Below, piece after piece: positions 43,297-54,979 of a DNA stretch of 64,000 nucleotides; the stretch's first letter is position 1; each line of letters begins with the position of its first letter. The DNA lies in assembly GCF_018687715.1 (NCBI RefSeq), contig NC_056765.1, positions 15,916,001-15,980,000 of the forward strand, written 5' to 3'. This DNA is from Carya illinoinensis (Eukaryota > Streptophyta > Magnoliopsida > Fagales > Juglandaceae). Made by a program: the position numbers and the translations under genes. The notes under the pieces were generated by a model that did no database searches, was not told the DNA's origin, and saw only the letters and a program-made list of their open reading frames with translations.

Positions 43297-45100
43297 TTCC
43301 ATGTGTTTCAATATTTCTTTTTTTGGGATATTTATCAACTTTTCATCATTTGACATATGTTTTCCATCTTTTTTGGTTTTGTCTTTGTTGTTGTATTTGT
43401 TTAAACTCAAGTTAGAGTAGTACAATACATTCTTGTCGTTTTATTTTGAAAACTGAACTGATGTATTTCCTTCCATAGTTGTATGCTAAGTCATAAGTAG
43501 GGAGTAGGGAGTATGTATGCAATGGAATAAGGTGCTACTTGGACAGCCCAAACTATATTTTGTTATAGTTAAATAAGGGATTTGAATGTGGTTTTGATTA
43601 TATGCAATGGAATGAGGTTTTGTGGCCTTTATTTATATCCAATGAAATGACATTTTGAATCTTATGATTATTCGATTTGAATGAAATGAGGGATGTAACT
43701 AGGGGACAAATCCGTGACACATTTTTATTTTATTTTTTTCTATTTTATTTTTTATTTTTTTATAATTGTGGCAAGTTGTCTCTATTTATTTGGTTAGGTT
43801 CATTGATATTGATCAAGTTCAAGATAGTTGGTCTCATCTTATGGTTGCCAATTGCCCATTGGCTCTCCAATTTGCGAGTTAGCATATATTTATCCAAAGA
43901 CCATGACAAGAGGCATGGGATTGTTTGATCTCATTAGCTAGAGTTTCTCCTGTTAAGAATGGATTCTAAAATAAAATAAAGGAGGCTTAAAATCATAAAG
44001 GTAAAACATCAAGGCATTCTAAAGGCATCCTATATCTAAGCATGATGCATTCCGAAAATCCTGACCAATAAGATGCACTCCTCATTGCATTTCACAATTG
44101 AACAAAAAAATATTTACAAAGTTCAATGAAGTCCTATTCTTTTATACTTCAAAAAAATAGTACCCCTTTTACATATCAAATTACCTTTGTACATATCATG
44201 ATTTACACTTATTGAAAATATTACACTTGAAAAAAATGGAGCATTTCCATTTTCACAAAAATGCTACACACCCAATCTTCCCTCTTGTATGCTAAAAGCA
44301 TCACTCCTTGCCCATTATTGAGTTTATACTTGTACCAACAGTGCAAAAATTAAATGCACGACCATCAAAAATAAAATGCTAACTGAACAAGTCAAACTAA
44401 TTACTAACAACAATATAAATGCACGACCATCTAAAATACTTCAACCTATTTACATACATAACAATGCAAATGCACGCACAAAGGAATTTGTGTCCTCGTC
44501 TATGAATGATGGTTTCATTTTCTTATCACTTTTAAATATTTTTTTCATGATTTAGTAGGAGGAGTGATTGGTTAATGAAAATTTAAAGATTTTCACATTT
44601 AAAGGTGTTGGGTTTGTCTCTATTTTCATCTTTAAAACGCTGGTGCTGGTCTATAAGTGCCACCAATCTTTATAGTTGATTTAGTTATCTTTCCAAGTGT
44701 TTATCTTTAGATGGGATTGCTATTAAGCTTAATGATAGTCATCCACTCTTGCTTCTTTGATTGAAAACTCTAAAAATAAAGAAAATCAGTCATATCTTTG
44801 CCACCGTCAAAGAGGACGCATATCCTTTGTGATAGGGGAAACAAAAATATGGGACCATAGGTTGTATGCTTTGGTCAAATGGGACCTGCAAATATTGGGT
44901 CTTTCTTTTTTTTATCCTAACCATAATACTTTGAGATTGAACTTCAAAAATTAGAAGTGATTTCAAGGGAATAAAGGGCCCAAAAACTATTGTGGATGAG
45001 CTTCTTCCATTCCTATCTGCTACAGTTTGGCGGAAAACAAAGATAAATAGGACATTTTATCACTTAACAGCAGTATCTGTTTTAAAAAAAAAAAATTAAA
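43297..45100. other. AT-rich non-coding region
   Basis: No recognisable gene or element. It contains T-rich runs (43725-43760), CA-rich stretches and repeated GCACGACCATC-type words near 44355-44430. Short open frames are isolated and have no family features. Confidence 0.5.
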
Positions 45101-45639
45101 CATGGCCTCACAGAATCTTTTATTATAAATTATTGACATCTTCCAGACATAACTGAATGCATGATATATAGCAACTTATACAACTAAATGAGTATTGCAG
45201 AAATTTTAAGTAAAAATGACCAATAAAATTGTCACAACATAAAATAGTCCAGCCCAACATTACTACTAGGTAAAGCTTCAAAACAGAGGCTAAACTCCTC
45301 AAACTATTTTCAAAACTCAATAGATTCAAGTTATGTATATATCAAAACACTTAAACATGTCCGGTTCAAATCTAGACCAATCGTCACCTTCAGACTGTAA
45401 AGCTTAAAATAGAGCATTACTTCATTACTCACCCAGAGTCCATTAATCTTACTTATAGCCTTGAATATCTAACCTTAAAATGTAACAACAATATGTATAA
45501 AACATCATCCCAGGTTTCATTCTTCAAGAAAATTCACATATTGTAACAACCAAACTTCAAACAATAGCTAAAATCTTCTAGTACCGAGAATAGAAAATCT
45601 AAATCGAAGAATAGAGTTGCTGAGCTTATTATGCAAGAT

Positions 45640-46050
45640 CCTCAGGTGCAGCATGGGGGTCGCATGGCATGATGTCCTATAAAGTAAATGTGGAACCACC
45701 AACAAACACAAAATTCATTCAGATCTTCCCTACATTTTCTTAACAACCAAACATGTATCCAAAAATAGAAACAAATCGTGGCTGAGAAGCTAAGAAGAAA
45801 TAACGATAAATACCCAAAATCAGCAACCAAAATACACAAAAAATACAAATTCAACAGATACAAAAGTGCAAATCCAAGAAATACAAAAACATACAATGAT
45901 TCATGCTAGGAAATGAAGATGGAATGGAGAGGGGAAAAAAACACTTCTTTTGATCGGTTCTTACCCTTGTCAATGGCACCAGATGGCGGCATTCGGAAGA
46001 CGAGCAGTGAGAAGTGCTATTTAACGAAACCCGGTGGAAGAGAACCAAGC
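45640..46050 (-). other. Possible small spliced transcript, minus strand
   Basis: On the minus strand an ATG near 45994 gives MPPSGAIDK, followed exactly by GTAAGAACC, a good donor. About 290 bp on, TTTACTTTATAG near 45680 is a good acceptor, and the joined frame would soon stop. The region upstream (46020-46100) is CT-rich on the minus strand, like a 5' UTR. The predicted product is only about 24 residues and I do not recognise it. It could be the first exon of a lost gene or a chance combination. Confidence 0.2.
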
Positions 46051-46151
46051 TTGGGCGTGTGAGGGGTGGGGGGGAGGGGCTGAGAGGGGTAGGGGAGCGG
46101 GGAGGGGGACATCAAGAATGAAATCTGGATGCTATTTTTTAATTTGGTAGG

Positions 46152-46346
46152 CTTGGGGGTGGATATGAGAATTTTGAGTTTCATATGAAAGTTTAAAATA
46201 TTATTTTTTTTAGTATTATTATTGTTTTGGGATTTTAAAAAATTGAATTGTTTATTATATTTTTTGTAAAAATTTGAAAAAATTGTAGTGATGAGATGAA
46301 AATTTTGAGTTTGAGATGAGAATTCTCATTTACTAAACATGCCCCG
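46152..46346. mobile_element. Small AT-rich MITE-like element
   Basis: The left end GGGGGTGGATATGAGAATTTTGAG and the right end, reversed (GGGGCATGTTTAGTAAATGAGAATTC), are imperfect inverted repeats around an AT-rich core with TTTGTAAAAATTTGAAAAA. The GAGATGAGAATT phrase resembles short elements I associate with Fagales genomes. Boundaries and TSD are not certain. Confidence 0.5.
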
Positions 46347-46748
46347 TTCTAAATCTCAAAACGAGCCGTTTTGGTTAATTTTGAAAAAAATAAATAAATT
46401 ACAAGTCAGCAGTGTGTGGAGCAAAGTTTTGAATACCGTACCAGAGGCCGTACTGGTTATGGCACAGGAATGAAATATTTCAATATTGGTATCGTTTCGT
46501 GTACCATTTCAAAATATTTTATACCTGGATAAACTGTATATATACAAGCATTTAGTGCATTCCAAAATAACAATAAAATAAGTCATAACTCAATACTTCT
46601 CAATACAAGTCTTAAGTTTTAAGTTACATCTAACATAAGTTCTTAAGTTTTAAGTTACAACAAACATCATATAAAAAAAAAAAAAAAAAGTGACAACAAA
46701 CATACTTGTAAAACTCAATAAGTTCTTAATCTAACCATTATAATAAAA

Positions 46749-47972
46749 TCACTCATCCTCATCAAAAAGACAATAAGGATTAGGATTTAACATGTTAATC
46801 AAAATATTTTCATCAACGTCACCACCATCATCAACATCAACACTAACATTATCATCATTTTCCTCATTTAGTAAGGCTAATGACTCCTCAATACTTGCAT
46901 AATCTAAATCTTCTCCGTCAAGAAGCTCAGATTCTTTACCCACCCATTCTTCCATCAAGTCAAAGTTTTCAAGATTAATTGGATCTATCTCTTCCCTTTT
47001 TTATGCTCCTGTCAAAATAAAATCAAACATAAGTGAAAATGTTATATATTTTTCAACAATGAAAAACATTAGTATTCAAAAAATTTACCTCTCGCAACTT
47101 CAAGTTATAACGGACAAATACTAAGTCATTCAAACATCTATGCACTAATCTCTCTTCTTCGAATGAATAAAATAAAATGTGCTCCAATTTCTCTCACATC
47201 TAGTTTCACTACAACATTGACTTAGTACTCGAACAATAAACTTTTCAAATGTCGGAGCCTCGCAACCAAATTTGGTCCACCATGCAACTATAACAATAAT
47301 ACAATTATAAATTATTAATTAAATGCAAGTAAACATAAATTAAGATAACATTTAAAGTACAAAGTCATACTATTTAACAAATGATATTAATAAATGATAA
47401 TACCTAAATTAATCTTATCACACTTGCGGATTGCTAAAGAATGTCCAAACTCACCATCTGCATTCTTATACAAGTCAAGCTCTGCAATGATCTTGTCTTG
47501 ATTATTGGGATCAAGTTCCATCTTCATAACATAGCTATTGAAGCCTCTTACAGCATCATTTTTATTTTTAAAGCTGGGGCTATAGTAAATTCTAGGGTTA
47601 AGAAAACAACCCACCGTATGTAATGGACTATGAAGCTACTTATCCCATCTAGAATCAATGATCCATGTGAATGGACATAATGCACTAATTTTTTTATTGC
47701 ATCTTGCTTTTATGTTCTCTTTATCTCTTTTCATTGCATCATACAAGAATCTCATTGCAGGCTTCTCATCCCCATCAACAAGTTGTAAAACATGAATCAA
47801 AGGCTCACTAACTTTAACAATAAATTGACATGGAGCCCAAAACTCTTTATCTTCTAAAACAATCACAGCTATCTTCTTCCCTATGTTGCTCATAGAATGA
47901 CTTGATGCAATCTATTTATCACAAGTAAACATTTGTCTGAGTTCTTTCTTAAACAAGAGCAAGCATTGGATA
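46749..47972 (-). pseudogene. hAT 2 transposase, C-terminal part
   Basis: Minus strand: 47636-47893 has KKIAVIVLEDKEFWAPCQF, KVSEPLIHVLQLVDGDEKP and MRFLYDAMKRDKENI. 47387-47614 has LNPRIYYSPSF. 47100-47280 in other frames has WWTKFGCEAPTFEKFIVRVL, the dimerisation region. 46749-46958 is an acidic tail. These are hallmarks of plant BED/DUF659 hAT transposases. Frame breaks, probably partly introns, separate the pieces. The LINE C insertion cuts it at 47972. Confidence 0.82.
47956..47972. repeat. Left TSD of LINE C (17 bp)
   Basis: AGAGCAAGCATTGGATA, repeated at 54067-54083 after the poly(A) tail. Confidence 0.92.
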
Positions 47973-48193
47973 GAGAATAAAAAATCTTTTTATGTGTTTG
48001 GTAATATTGGTGACGTGGAGGGTAAAATTTTTCCTCTGCTAGGGATATTTCCTTTTTTCATTTTCTTATGGGCATGACCACGTCTCATGGCCTTGCCATG
48101 CAGCCCTCTGGTGGCTGCTGAAGGGGTGGGTGCGATTGGGGGTCTAGGAGAGGGGGCACGGGTGGATCTGGTGATGTTGGAGGGGGGATAGGA

Positions 48194-49644
48194 GTGGTAG
48201 CTGCAGGTGGAGGTGGACGCACTTTTGCTAAAGCACTTCAACGACCTCTCTCGAATGCTAAATTTTGTCTGCCATTGAGAAAAATAGAATTGATTGATGG
48301 GGCTTTGGGCTTCATTTTCTCAGACATGGAGATGGCTAGAGCGACTGAAGAATTGAAGTTTGCTTTGGTGTTAAAGTTTGTGACTAAGATACCTTCCATT
48401 GACATGTTGCGATTGCAGATTACCAAAACTTGGGGCTTTTCAAAAGTACCTATGATTAGCTTTATGGACGAGGTCCATGTCCTATTACATTTGGCTAATG
48501 AGAAGGTTCATCTTCATGCTTGGGCGAGAGAAGGAAGGATGGTTGCAGGCTATCAATTGTGGTTGTTCAATTGGTCAGTCAAATTCGATGTAAATAAGGA
48601 ACCCTCCATTGCGCAACAATGGCATTTTTTGCCTAGGTTGCCTCTTCATTTATGTCATCTGGATTGTCTTCATATACTCGGCTTCCCAGTTTGGTAGATT
48701 TCTTGGCTCTGATAATGCAACGTTATACCAAACTTGGGCTACCGGTGCTAGAATTTGTGTGTAAGTGGACCTCCAAGATGAACCGTGGAGGGCTTCCCAT
48801 TCATTGTAGGGCAAAAACAAATTTGACAGAAAGTTACGTATGAGAAAAGGGGATTCTATTGTGTGAAATGCTTTCGACAAGGACATACAGTGGTAGTTTG
48901 TCGTTCGGAGACAAAGCAGGGGTTATACCAAAAAAGAAAAAAGAAGGAATGGGAGGAATAGGAAAGGATCGTGAGGAGCATGTTTGGAAAGAAGTGGGGC
49001 GGAAGATGGACGTGGTGGGTCCGTCTGGTGTTACAATTGAGGTGGAGGCAACAATTGAGGTGGGGCAGCAGAATTCAGAGGAGGAAGCGAAGAAATATGG
49101 GGCTTGGAAAACAAAGGAGGATGTGTGGAATGACAGAGAGGTGAGTGATGGGGGTGTGAGGGTAGGGGCTAGCATGTGCATAGAGGAGGGAGAGTTAGTG
49201 ATGCCTGATTGTGGGTTGGTGAGGGACACTCTTTGTGAGGAGAGGGTGGTCGACTCCCATCTTTTAATAGAGGACCGTTTGTTATGCCAGACTGCCCATG
49301 TTGATACTGTTGTGGGGATCATTGCCGAAGAAGAGCTAGTTCAAACTGACGCTCGTGAGGTTCAGAGGACAATCTCCTCACAACCTATGGATGCAATGGT
49401 AGCCAAAAGTGATGAAGAGATTTGTGAGGTAGTTTGGCATGATGTGGATCCGCAAAGCATATGTGGAAAATTGTGGCTATCCGGTGCAAAGCATGGGATA
49501 GAGGTTTCTAATCAACTGAAGGAGGGTCAACAACGTCCGAAACAAGGGGTTGTGGAATCAGCTTATTCATCAAAGCAAGAGTATGATGCAGCCTCTTTGT
49601 TAAGGGGTAAAGAAAAATTGTATGAATTGGACATGGAACAATAG
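48194..49644 (+). pseudogene. LINE C ORF1 (DUF4283, zinc knuckle)
   Basis: 48194-48697 carries the DUF4283 domain: RTFAKALQRPLSNAKF, ATEELKFALVLKFVTKIPS and ITKTWGFSKVPMISFMDEV. Near 48857-48910 in another frame is a zinc knuckle, C-V-K-C-F-R-Q-G-H-T-V-V-V-C. 48859-49644 is a long Glu/Lys/Val-rich tail. The protein would bind LINE RNA. Stops near 48697 and a frameshift near 48860 break the frame. The start is approximate; upstream sequence to 47973 is the 5' UTR. Confidence 0.82.
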
Positions 49645-49724
49645 TTGAAGTCTAAGAAGTCGATAGAGGAAAAGGCAGTGCGGAAGTCCCAGAGGGTGTA
49701 TACCTGGTCTCAGAGATTAGATTT

Positions 49725-50550
49725 ATGAGTGATACACTTGTTTTTTGGAAAATAAGAGGGTTGGGCAGGTCATGCAATAGACTGAAAAAATTAGTGCAAA
49801 AGTTTAGAGTTGGTTTATGTGCTATAGTAGAGTCATTCTTAGTAGAGGAGAGCATGGCCTCTTTGGTGAATTGTTTGGGATTTTTCCATTCAGTATCAAA
49901 TGATGGTTAGGGGCGGAAAGTGTGGGTTTTCTAGAAGGATGAGAATGCTTTTGAGGTGGTTTCAATTACGACTCAGATGATATCGGGTTGGTTTCATTCT
50001 GATGGCCAAAGAATTATGCTGGCTTTTATTTATGCGAAGTGCTCCTATGCAGAGAGAAGAGAGTTGTGGAGGAGTCTGGAACATAATCAAGGCTTGAACG
50101 ATTCATGGGTAGTGCTAGGGGATTTAAATATTATTTGAATGGATGGGGAAAGGATTGGTGGGAGCCCACGGCCTTTTGCATCTATGTTGGATTTTAATGA
50201 ATGCATACATCTATGTGGGCTATTTGATTTATCGAGTACAGGACCACAACTGTCATGGTGCAATGGCCATGAGGGGATATCATGCAGCTGGGTGACACTT
50301 GATAGAGTCCTTGTTAATACGACTTTCTCAGATTGTTTTAACTCAGCCTATTTTCGATATATGAGTCAGAAATCTTCTTATCATCGGCCAATGGTGGTTT
50401 ATTTGCATAGACCGTTTTCATTGTATGGTCCACCCCGTTTCATTTCTAGAATATGTGGTGTTCACATGACAATTTTTTGTCATGTGTCAGAGAGGCTTGG
50501 TGTAGGAATGACTCGGCATTGGGACTGTGGAAGCTTGCCATTAGATTGAA
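49725..50550 (+). pseudogene. LINE C endonuclease pseudogene
   Basis: Begins MSDTLVFWKIRGLGRS (family WNxRGLG, Asn replaced by Lys). VESFLVEE holds the catalytic Glu. VVLGDLNII is the G-D-x-N motif with Phe to Leu. SSYHRPMVV replaces the S-D-H of the active site with S-Y-H. Stops at about 49908, 49936 and 50138 split it. It would nick target DNA, but catalytic substitutions and stops rule this out. Confidence 0.83.
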
Positions 50551-52411
50551 GTAAACAAGGATTGCTCTTCATGCATGGAACCGAGATGTTTTTGGGAGAG
50601 TGGGTGCTAATTTGCATGCTCTTGAGGAGCAGCTGGAAATTTTGGAAAGCCAATTGCAATCAAGCTACTTGGAGGAAATTGAAGACGATTTCTTGGCTAC
50701 TAAACTGGAAATATAGGTATGGGAGTGTCGAGAAGCCACTCGATTGGGTCAAATAGAAAAAAAAAATGGTTAATTGAGGAGGATCAAAATTCAAAATTCT
50801 TCCACTTGGTGATTAATCAGAGGTGCAAGAAGGGTTGAATAGACCGAATGGTCCTTACTGGTGGTTTGACTTTAGAGGGTTTGGAGGTAGTGCATAATGA
50901 TGTAGCAATTTTTTTCCAAAATATCCTTGCAAAGCCGTCCAATTTAGAGCCCTGTGACCTCTCAGCTCTTATTAATAGGCAAATTTTGGGGGCTGGAAAT
51001 GATTTATTATGCACAGTACCAACAGAGGAGGAAGTCAAACGAGTGGTTTTTTCTATTCTGAAAGAAAGCAGCCCTAGACCTGATGGATTGGGAATTGAAT
51101 TCTATATGGCTTATTGGGATATTGTAAAGGATGACCTCCTGGAAGCTGCAAAAGATTTTTTCCCGGGTGCTCCTTTGTCTAGGTTTTATTCTTCCTCTCT
51201 TATTATTCTAATTCCGAAGGTGGTTAATCCTTCGAGCTTTGACAAATTTCATCCTATTAGTCTTTATTCCGCGGCTTATAAATTTTTTTTGAAGATTATT
51301 GTTTTTCGACTTGCTAATATTGTTGATAAGCTAGTCTCACAAGATCAAGGATCTTTTATCCCGGGGCATAGCATCTTTGAAAATATTACGCTGGCATAGG
51401 AAATGGTCCATTCTTTGCATAAGAAAAGGATGGGAGGTAATGTGATGGTGAAACTGGATATGGCATACAATAGGGTGAATTGGAGTTTTCTTTTGGAGGT
51501 ACTGAAGTCGTTTGGGTTTGCTCAGAATTTTTGCAATCTTATAAAAAATTGTGTGGAGGGCCCATGGTTCTCAGTAATGATGAATGGAACTCCAAAGGGT
51601 TTTTTTAATCAGGTCGAGGCTTGAAGGGGATCCCCTCTCTCTGTTATTATTTATTATCATAGAAGAGGTCTTAACAAGATTACTTCGGTGAAATTTTGAG
51701 GAGGGTCACATTGGGCAATTTTATCATCCAATTGGGGCAGCGACAGTGTCTCATTTATTATATGCAGATGATATCCTTATCTTTGCCAATGGAGGGAAGA
51801 GGTCAATTAAAAATTTAATGCAGGTTCTTGAGACTTATGAGAGGTGGTCGGGTCAAAAAATCAGCAAAGCCAAGTCAGCAATTTTCTTGTCAAAACATAT
51901 TAGCCCAGCTCGTAAAAGAAGTTTATTAAGAAGCACTGGATTCACGGAAGGCAAGTTCCCAGTGACATATTTGGGTGCGCCCTTGGTTTTAGGCAAGTTA
52001 ACTTCTTGAATGATGGAGTTGCTAGTGGATAAGATACAAGCAAAAATTGACAGGTGGAAATTTAAATTGCTTTCACAAGGTGGAAGATTAATTTTGCTCA
52101 GACATGTTTTAGCTAGCACGCCGATACATTTAATGTCCATTATTTCTATCCCAATGAGTATTATATCTCACATCAATTCTATCTTGGCAAATTTCTGGTG
52201 GGGCGAGGTGGAAAGCAAAAGAAAAGTCCATTGGCTCTCTTGGGGGAAGGTTTGCAAACTAGTCTCGAAAGGGGGATTGGGGGTAGGAGACCTCAAGGAA
52301 GTCCAAAAATCTTTACACATAAAGCTTGCATTTAGATTGATTACTTCTAATAATTTATGGGGAGCTTTTTTCAGGGCCAAATACTATCGACATAGCCATA
52401 TTCTAGCTTAG
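50550..52411 (+). pseudogene. LINE C reverse transcriptase pseudogene
   Basis: 50848-51399 has TEEEVKRVVFSILKESSPRP and DGLGIEFY (family S-P-G-P-D-G), LIILIPKV, HPISLYSAAYKF and QGSFIPGHSI. Motif A at about 51445-51485 reads KLDMAYNRVNW, missing two codons relative to the family form KLDMxKAYDRVNW, although the catalytic Asp stays. 51746-52009 has HLLYADDILIF with the Y-A-D-D box intact. 52010-52411 has LSQGGRLILLRHVLASTPIH, FWWG and GGLGVGDL. Stops at 51400, 51624 and 52009 break it. Confidence 0.87.
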
Positions 52412-52429
52412 AAGGAATGTCCCAATGAT

Positions 52430-53150
52430 TTGCAGTTTTGGAGATCGATGTTGGTTGCCATTCCGGAAGTTATGGAAAATATGATAGTCTTGGTGCGAGG
52501 AGGAAATTCCTCTTTCTGGTTTGACCGGTGGCTTTCTTATGGTCCTTTATCGGTAGGCACAGAGGGCATAATTAATACTAAACTGAGCATTTGGGAGTGT
52601 TGGGATCAAAACAATTGGAATTCTGCTGCATTATTGGAACTGATGGGAGCTGAAAGAATGCAGGAGATATTGCTCAATATTCAGCCTGGAAAAAGAGGTG
52701 AGGACATGCATATATGGAAGCGAACAGTTGATGGTAACTTTTCTACCAAAACAGCTTGGGAGACAGTAAGGAAGCATGGTGAAAGCTTAGAGTGGAGTGA
52801 CTGGTCTTGGCATCCCTTAATTTCAAAGAGAATTTCCATTTGTGTATGGAAAGCCTGGTTGAAATGTTTGCCCATATATAAGTGTTCAGGCGAAAGGTAT
52901 TGCAATGGCTTTGGCATGCGATTGCTGTATGAAAAGGGCCCAGGAAAATTGTGATCACATCCTCTCTTCAGGTGAGGTAGCATCAGAAATCTGGCACCGA
53001 GCTAGTGTATGCTAAGGGCACCTTTCAATGTGAGCATCCCTTGGAAAAACAGAGTATCAAGCTGGTTGTTTTATGCCAAAAAATCATCGATCAAAGGTCT
53101 TCTATTTGGGGTAATGCCGAGTGTGATAACATGGTACCTATGGAAGAGGA
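52430..53150 (+). pseudogene. LINE C zf-RVT region
   Basis: 52430-52954 has FWRSMLVAIPEVMEN, NSSFWFDRWL, then WKRTVDGNFSTKTAWETVR and SICVWKAWLKCLPIY, typical of the segment between RT and RNase H in plant LINEs. Frameshifts at about 52880 and 52990 follow. The cysteine-histidine motif is partly readable at 52915-52990 in other frames. Confidence 0.78.
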
Positions 53151-53186
53151 GATGTAAGGCAAGAATGGAGGGGGGTTCAACAAACC

Positions 53187-53844
53187 GTGGAACAAGTGTG
53201 GAGACAAATAAGGCACTGGGCTAGTGTTATTGCAGCAAATCATAAGGCAGTTCGTTATATGTCAACAATGGACATGGAATTACTACAAGAGCTCAATATT
53301 CCACATCATCCCATCTGTGCAAGACCAAGCAGGTATGTGACATGGAACAAGCCCCCTACTGGATGGGTTAAACTCAACTGTGATGGTAGTTGCAGAGGAA
53401 ATCCGGGCAACTTAGGAGGTGGGGGAATTATTCGAGATGACCGTGGTAACGTGCTTATGGCTTTTTCTAGTACTTTCGGGCATGGCATGAATAATAGCAC
53501 TGAACCTAAAGCGTTATTGGAAGGTATTCAGTTGTGTAAACGGCTTCGACTTTTAAATGTGATAATTGAATGTGACTCGTGTATTGTGGTGGACTGGCTT
53601 CGAAAAAAAAAATATGCACGTTATGGTACCTTTGGGATTTTTGGGAGGATTTAGTGGCGAACTTAGAAGGGTAAATTTCATGGTGATGCACCAATATAGG
53701 GAAGGGAATGGTGCAGCTGATTTGCTTGCTATGGAGGGGGAAATGGGAAAAAATGTGGTTTATGAAGGAGGGTCGTCACTACCTCGTTCTCTTAAGGGAA
53801 TTCTTTGCTTGGATAAGTGGGATCTCCCCTCGTTTTGTAAATAG
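53187..53844 (+). pseudogene. LINE C plant-type RNase H
   Basis: 53187-53654 has TGWVKLNCDGSCRGNPG (first Asp), GGGIIRDDRGNVLMAFS, STEPKALLEGIQL (Glu) and VIIECDSCIVVDWL (Asp). After a frameshift near 53640, 53566-53844 continues with FMVMHQYREGNGAADLLA, the closing motif. All expected acidic positions are present. The frameshift separates the last motif from the rest. Confidence 0.85.
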
Positions 53845-54066
53845 GTGGTTCAGTTTTGGTTTTCATAAGTGGCGTAAGTCCTATTGGGATGGGTGGTTTA
53901 TTGATTGGTCTTTTATTGTTTTGTTGGTTTTATTCTTTGCTGGTGTTGATGTCTGAAGTTTGTTTGTTCCTAAAGTATTCTTTCGCAATAAGTGAGGATT
54001 TTTAATAAACTTAGGTCGGGACCATGCCGCGAGTGCTTACTGGCTACTTTCAAAAAAAAAAAAAAA

Positions 54067-54083
54067 AGAGCAAGCATTGGATA
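54067..54083. repeat. Right TSD of LINE C (17 bp)
   Basis: AGAGCAAGCATTGGATA, directly after the A-run. Confidence 0.92.
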
Positions 54084-54979
54084 CTTAAAAAATTTGCCGC
54101 AAACCTTGTAATTGCAGGACGACACAAAACATGACCTTTGGTGAAGTCTTTTCTCATCAATGCCAAAACCCAACCATGGTTATAGATTAATTTTGTTATC
54201 TTTTTTGCCTTTTTATAGTATCATCAATAAGGGGAAAATATCTTGGATTAGAAAAATTCTCCAACAACAAGTATATGCAATGAGATGCACAAGGGGTCTA
54301 GTAGAAAGAGAGATACTTCTGCTGTAACCTTTTTCCTGCAGCTTTATAACTTGCATCATTGTTCATTATGAACTACACATGATTCTCAACTCAATTTCTT
54401 GAACAACCTCGTCAAAGATGTTAAACAATGTTTCAGCATCTCTTCTAAGGCCAGATGTATCAACAAACTTCAAGCATATTGTACATTTCAGACAATAAAC
54501 TAAGAAGTTGATTATTGATTGTTGCTTCTATTTTGTCCATAGCAAACAACGGGTCTTTTTCCAAACCCTTTTAATTCGTTGCAAATAATCTTGAACCTTA
54601 TTCACATCCATCTTTAACAAGTTTCCTCTCAACTTGTATAAAGAATGGCCCTTGAATCCTAGCCTAATGGCAGTCATGGCATCAATAGCTACTTGATAAA
54701 ACTTGGATTAAGCCACATTGAAAGGCAAATTAGTATCATACCACCAACATGCTATAGCCATCTTTACTTTTACAATCATCTCCTTCAAACAAATAGAACT
54801 CTTAATTGAAGGTTGGACTCCAGGATTTGTTCTTGGAGCAAAGAATCTACTCAAGCCCCCCACTGACTTTCCAGTTCCAGATTCCTTCAACTTCCCCTTA
54901 CCTTTTGAAAGCTAAGACTATTCCTCCATACTATTACTATCATCAATATCATCAGATGGTAAATCTATATCACCTCCAA
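54067..54979 (-). pseudogene. hAT 2 transposase, DUF659 region
   Basis: Minus strand: 54708-54890 has SGTGKSVGGLSRFFAPRTNP. Following frames hold IAIDAMTAIRLGFKG-like sequence near 54640, then INFLVYC and FVDTSGLRRDAETLFNIFDEV near 54400-54510, the DUF659 catalytic region. 53970-54173 ends with SCNYKVCGKFFKYPMLAL, leading into the block beyond LINE C. Several stops are present. Joins to the BED part at 57976 across LTR delta. Confidence 0.78.

Larger units (their letters stand above)
47973..54066 (+). mobile_element. LINE C, full-length L1-type element
   Basis: About 6.1 kb, bounded by a 17-bp TSD and ending in a poly(A) tail at 54050-54066. Contains ORF1 (DUF4283, zinc knuckle) and ORF2 (endonuclease, RT, zf-RVT, RNase H), so it is not 5'-truncated. 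It inserted into the transposase gene of hAT 2 in the opposite orientation. Several frameshifts and stops show it is now inactive. Confidence 0.92.

Noticed and set aside
42365..46400. A conventional protein-coding host gene
   Set aside because: Only isolated splice-like signals and short frames; nothing adds up to a gene model that I can defend.
48834..49322. 162-residue minus-strand frame opposite LINE C ORF1
   Set aside because: Antisense shadow of the Glu/Val-rich ORF1 tail.
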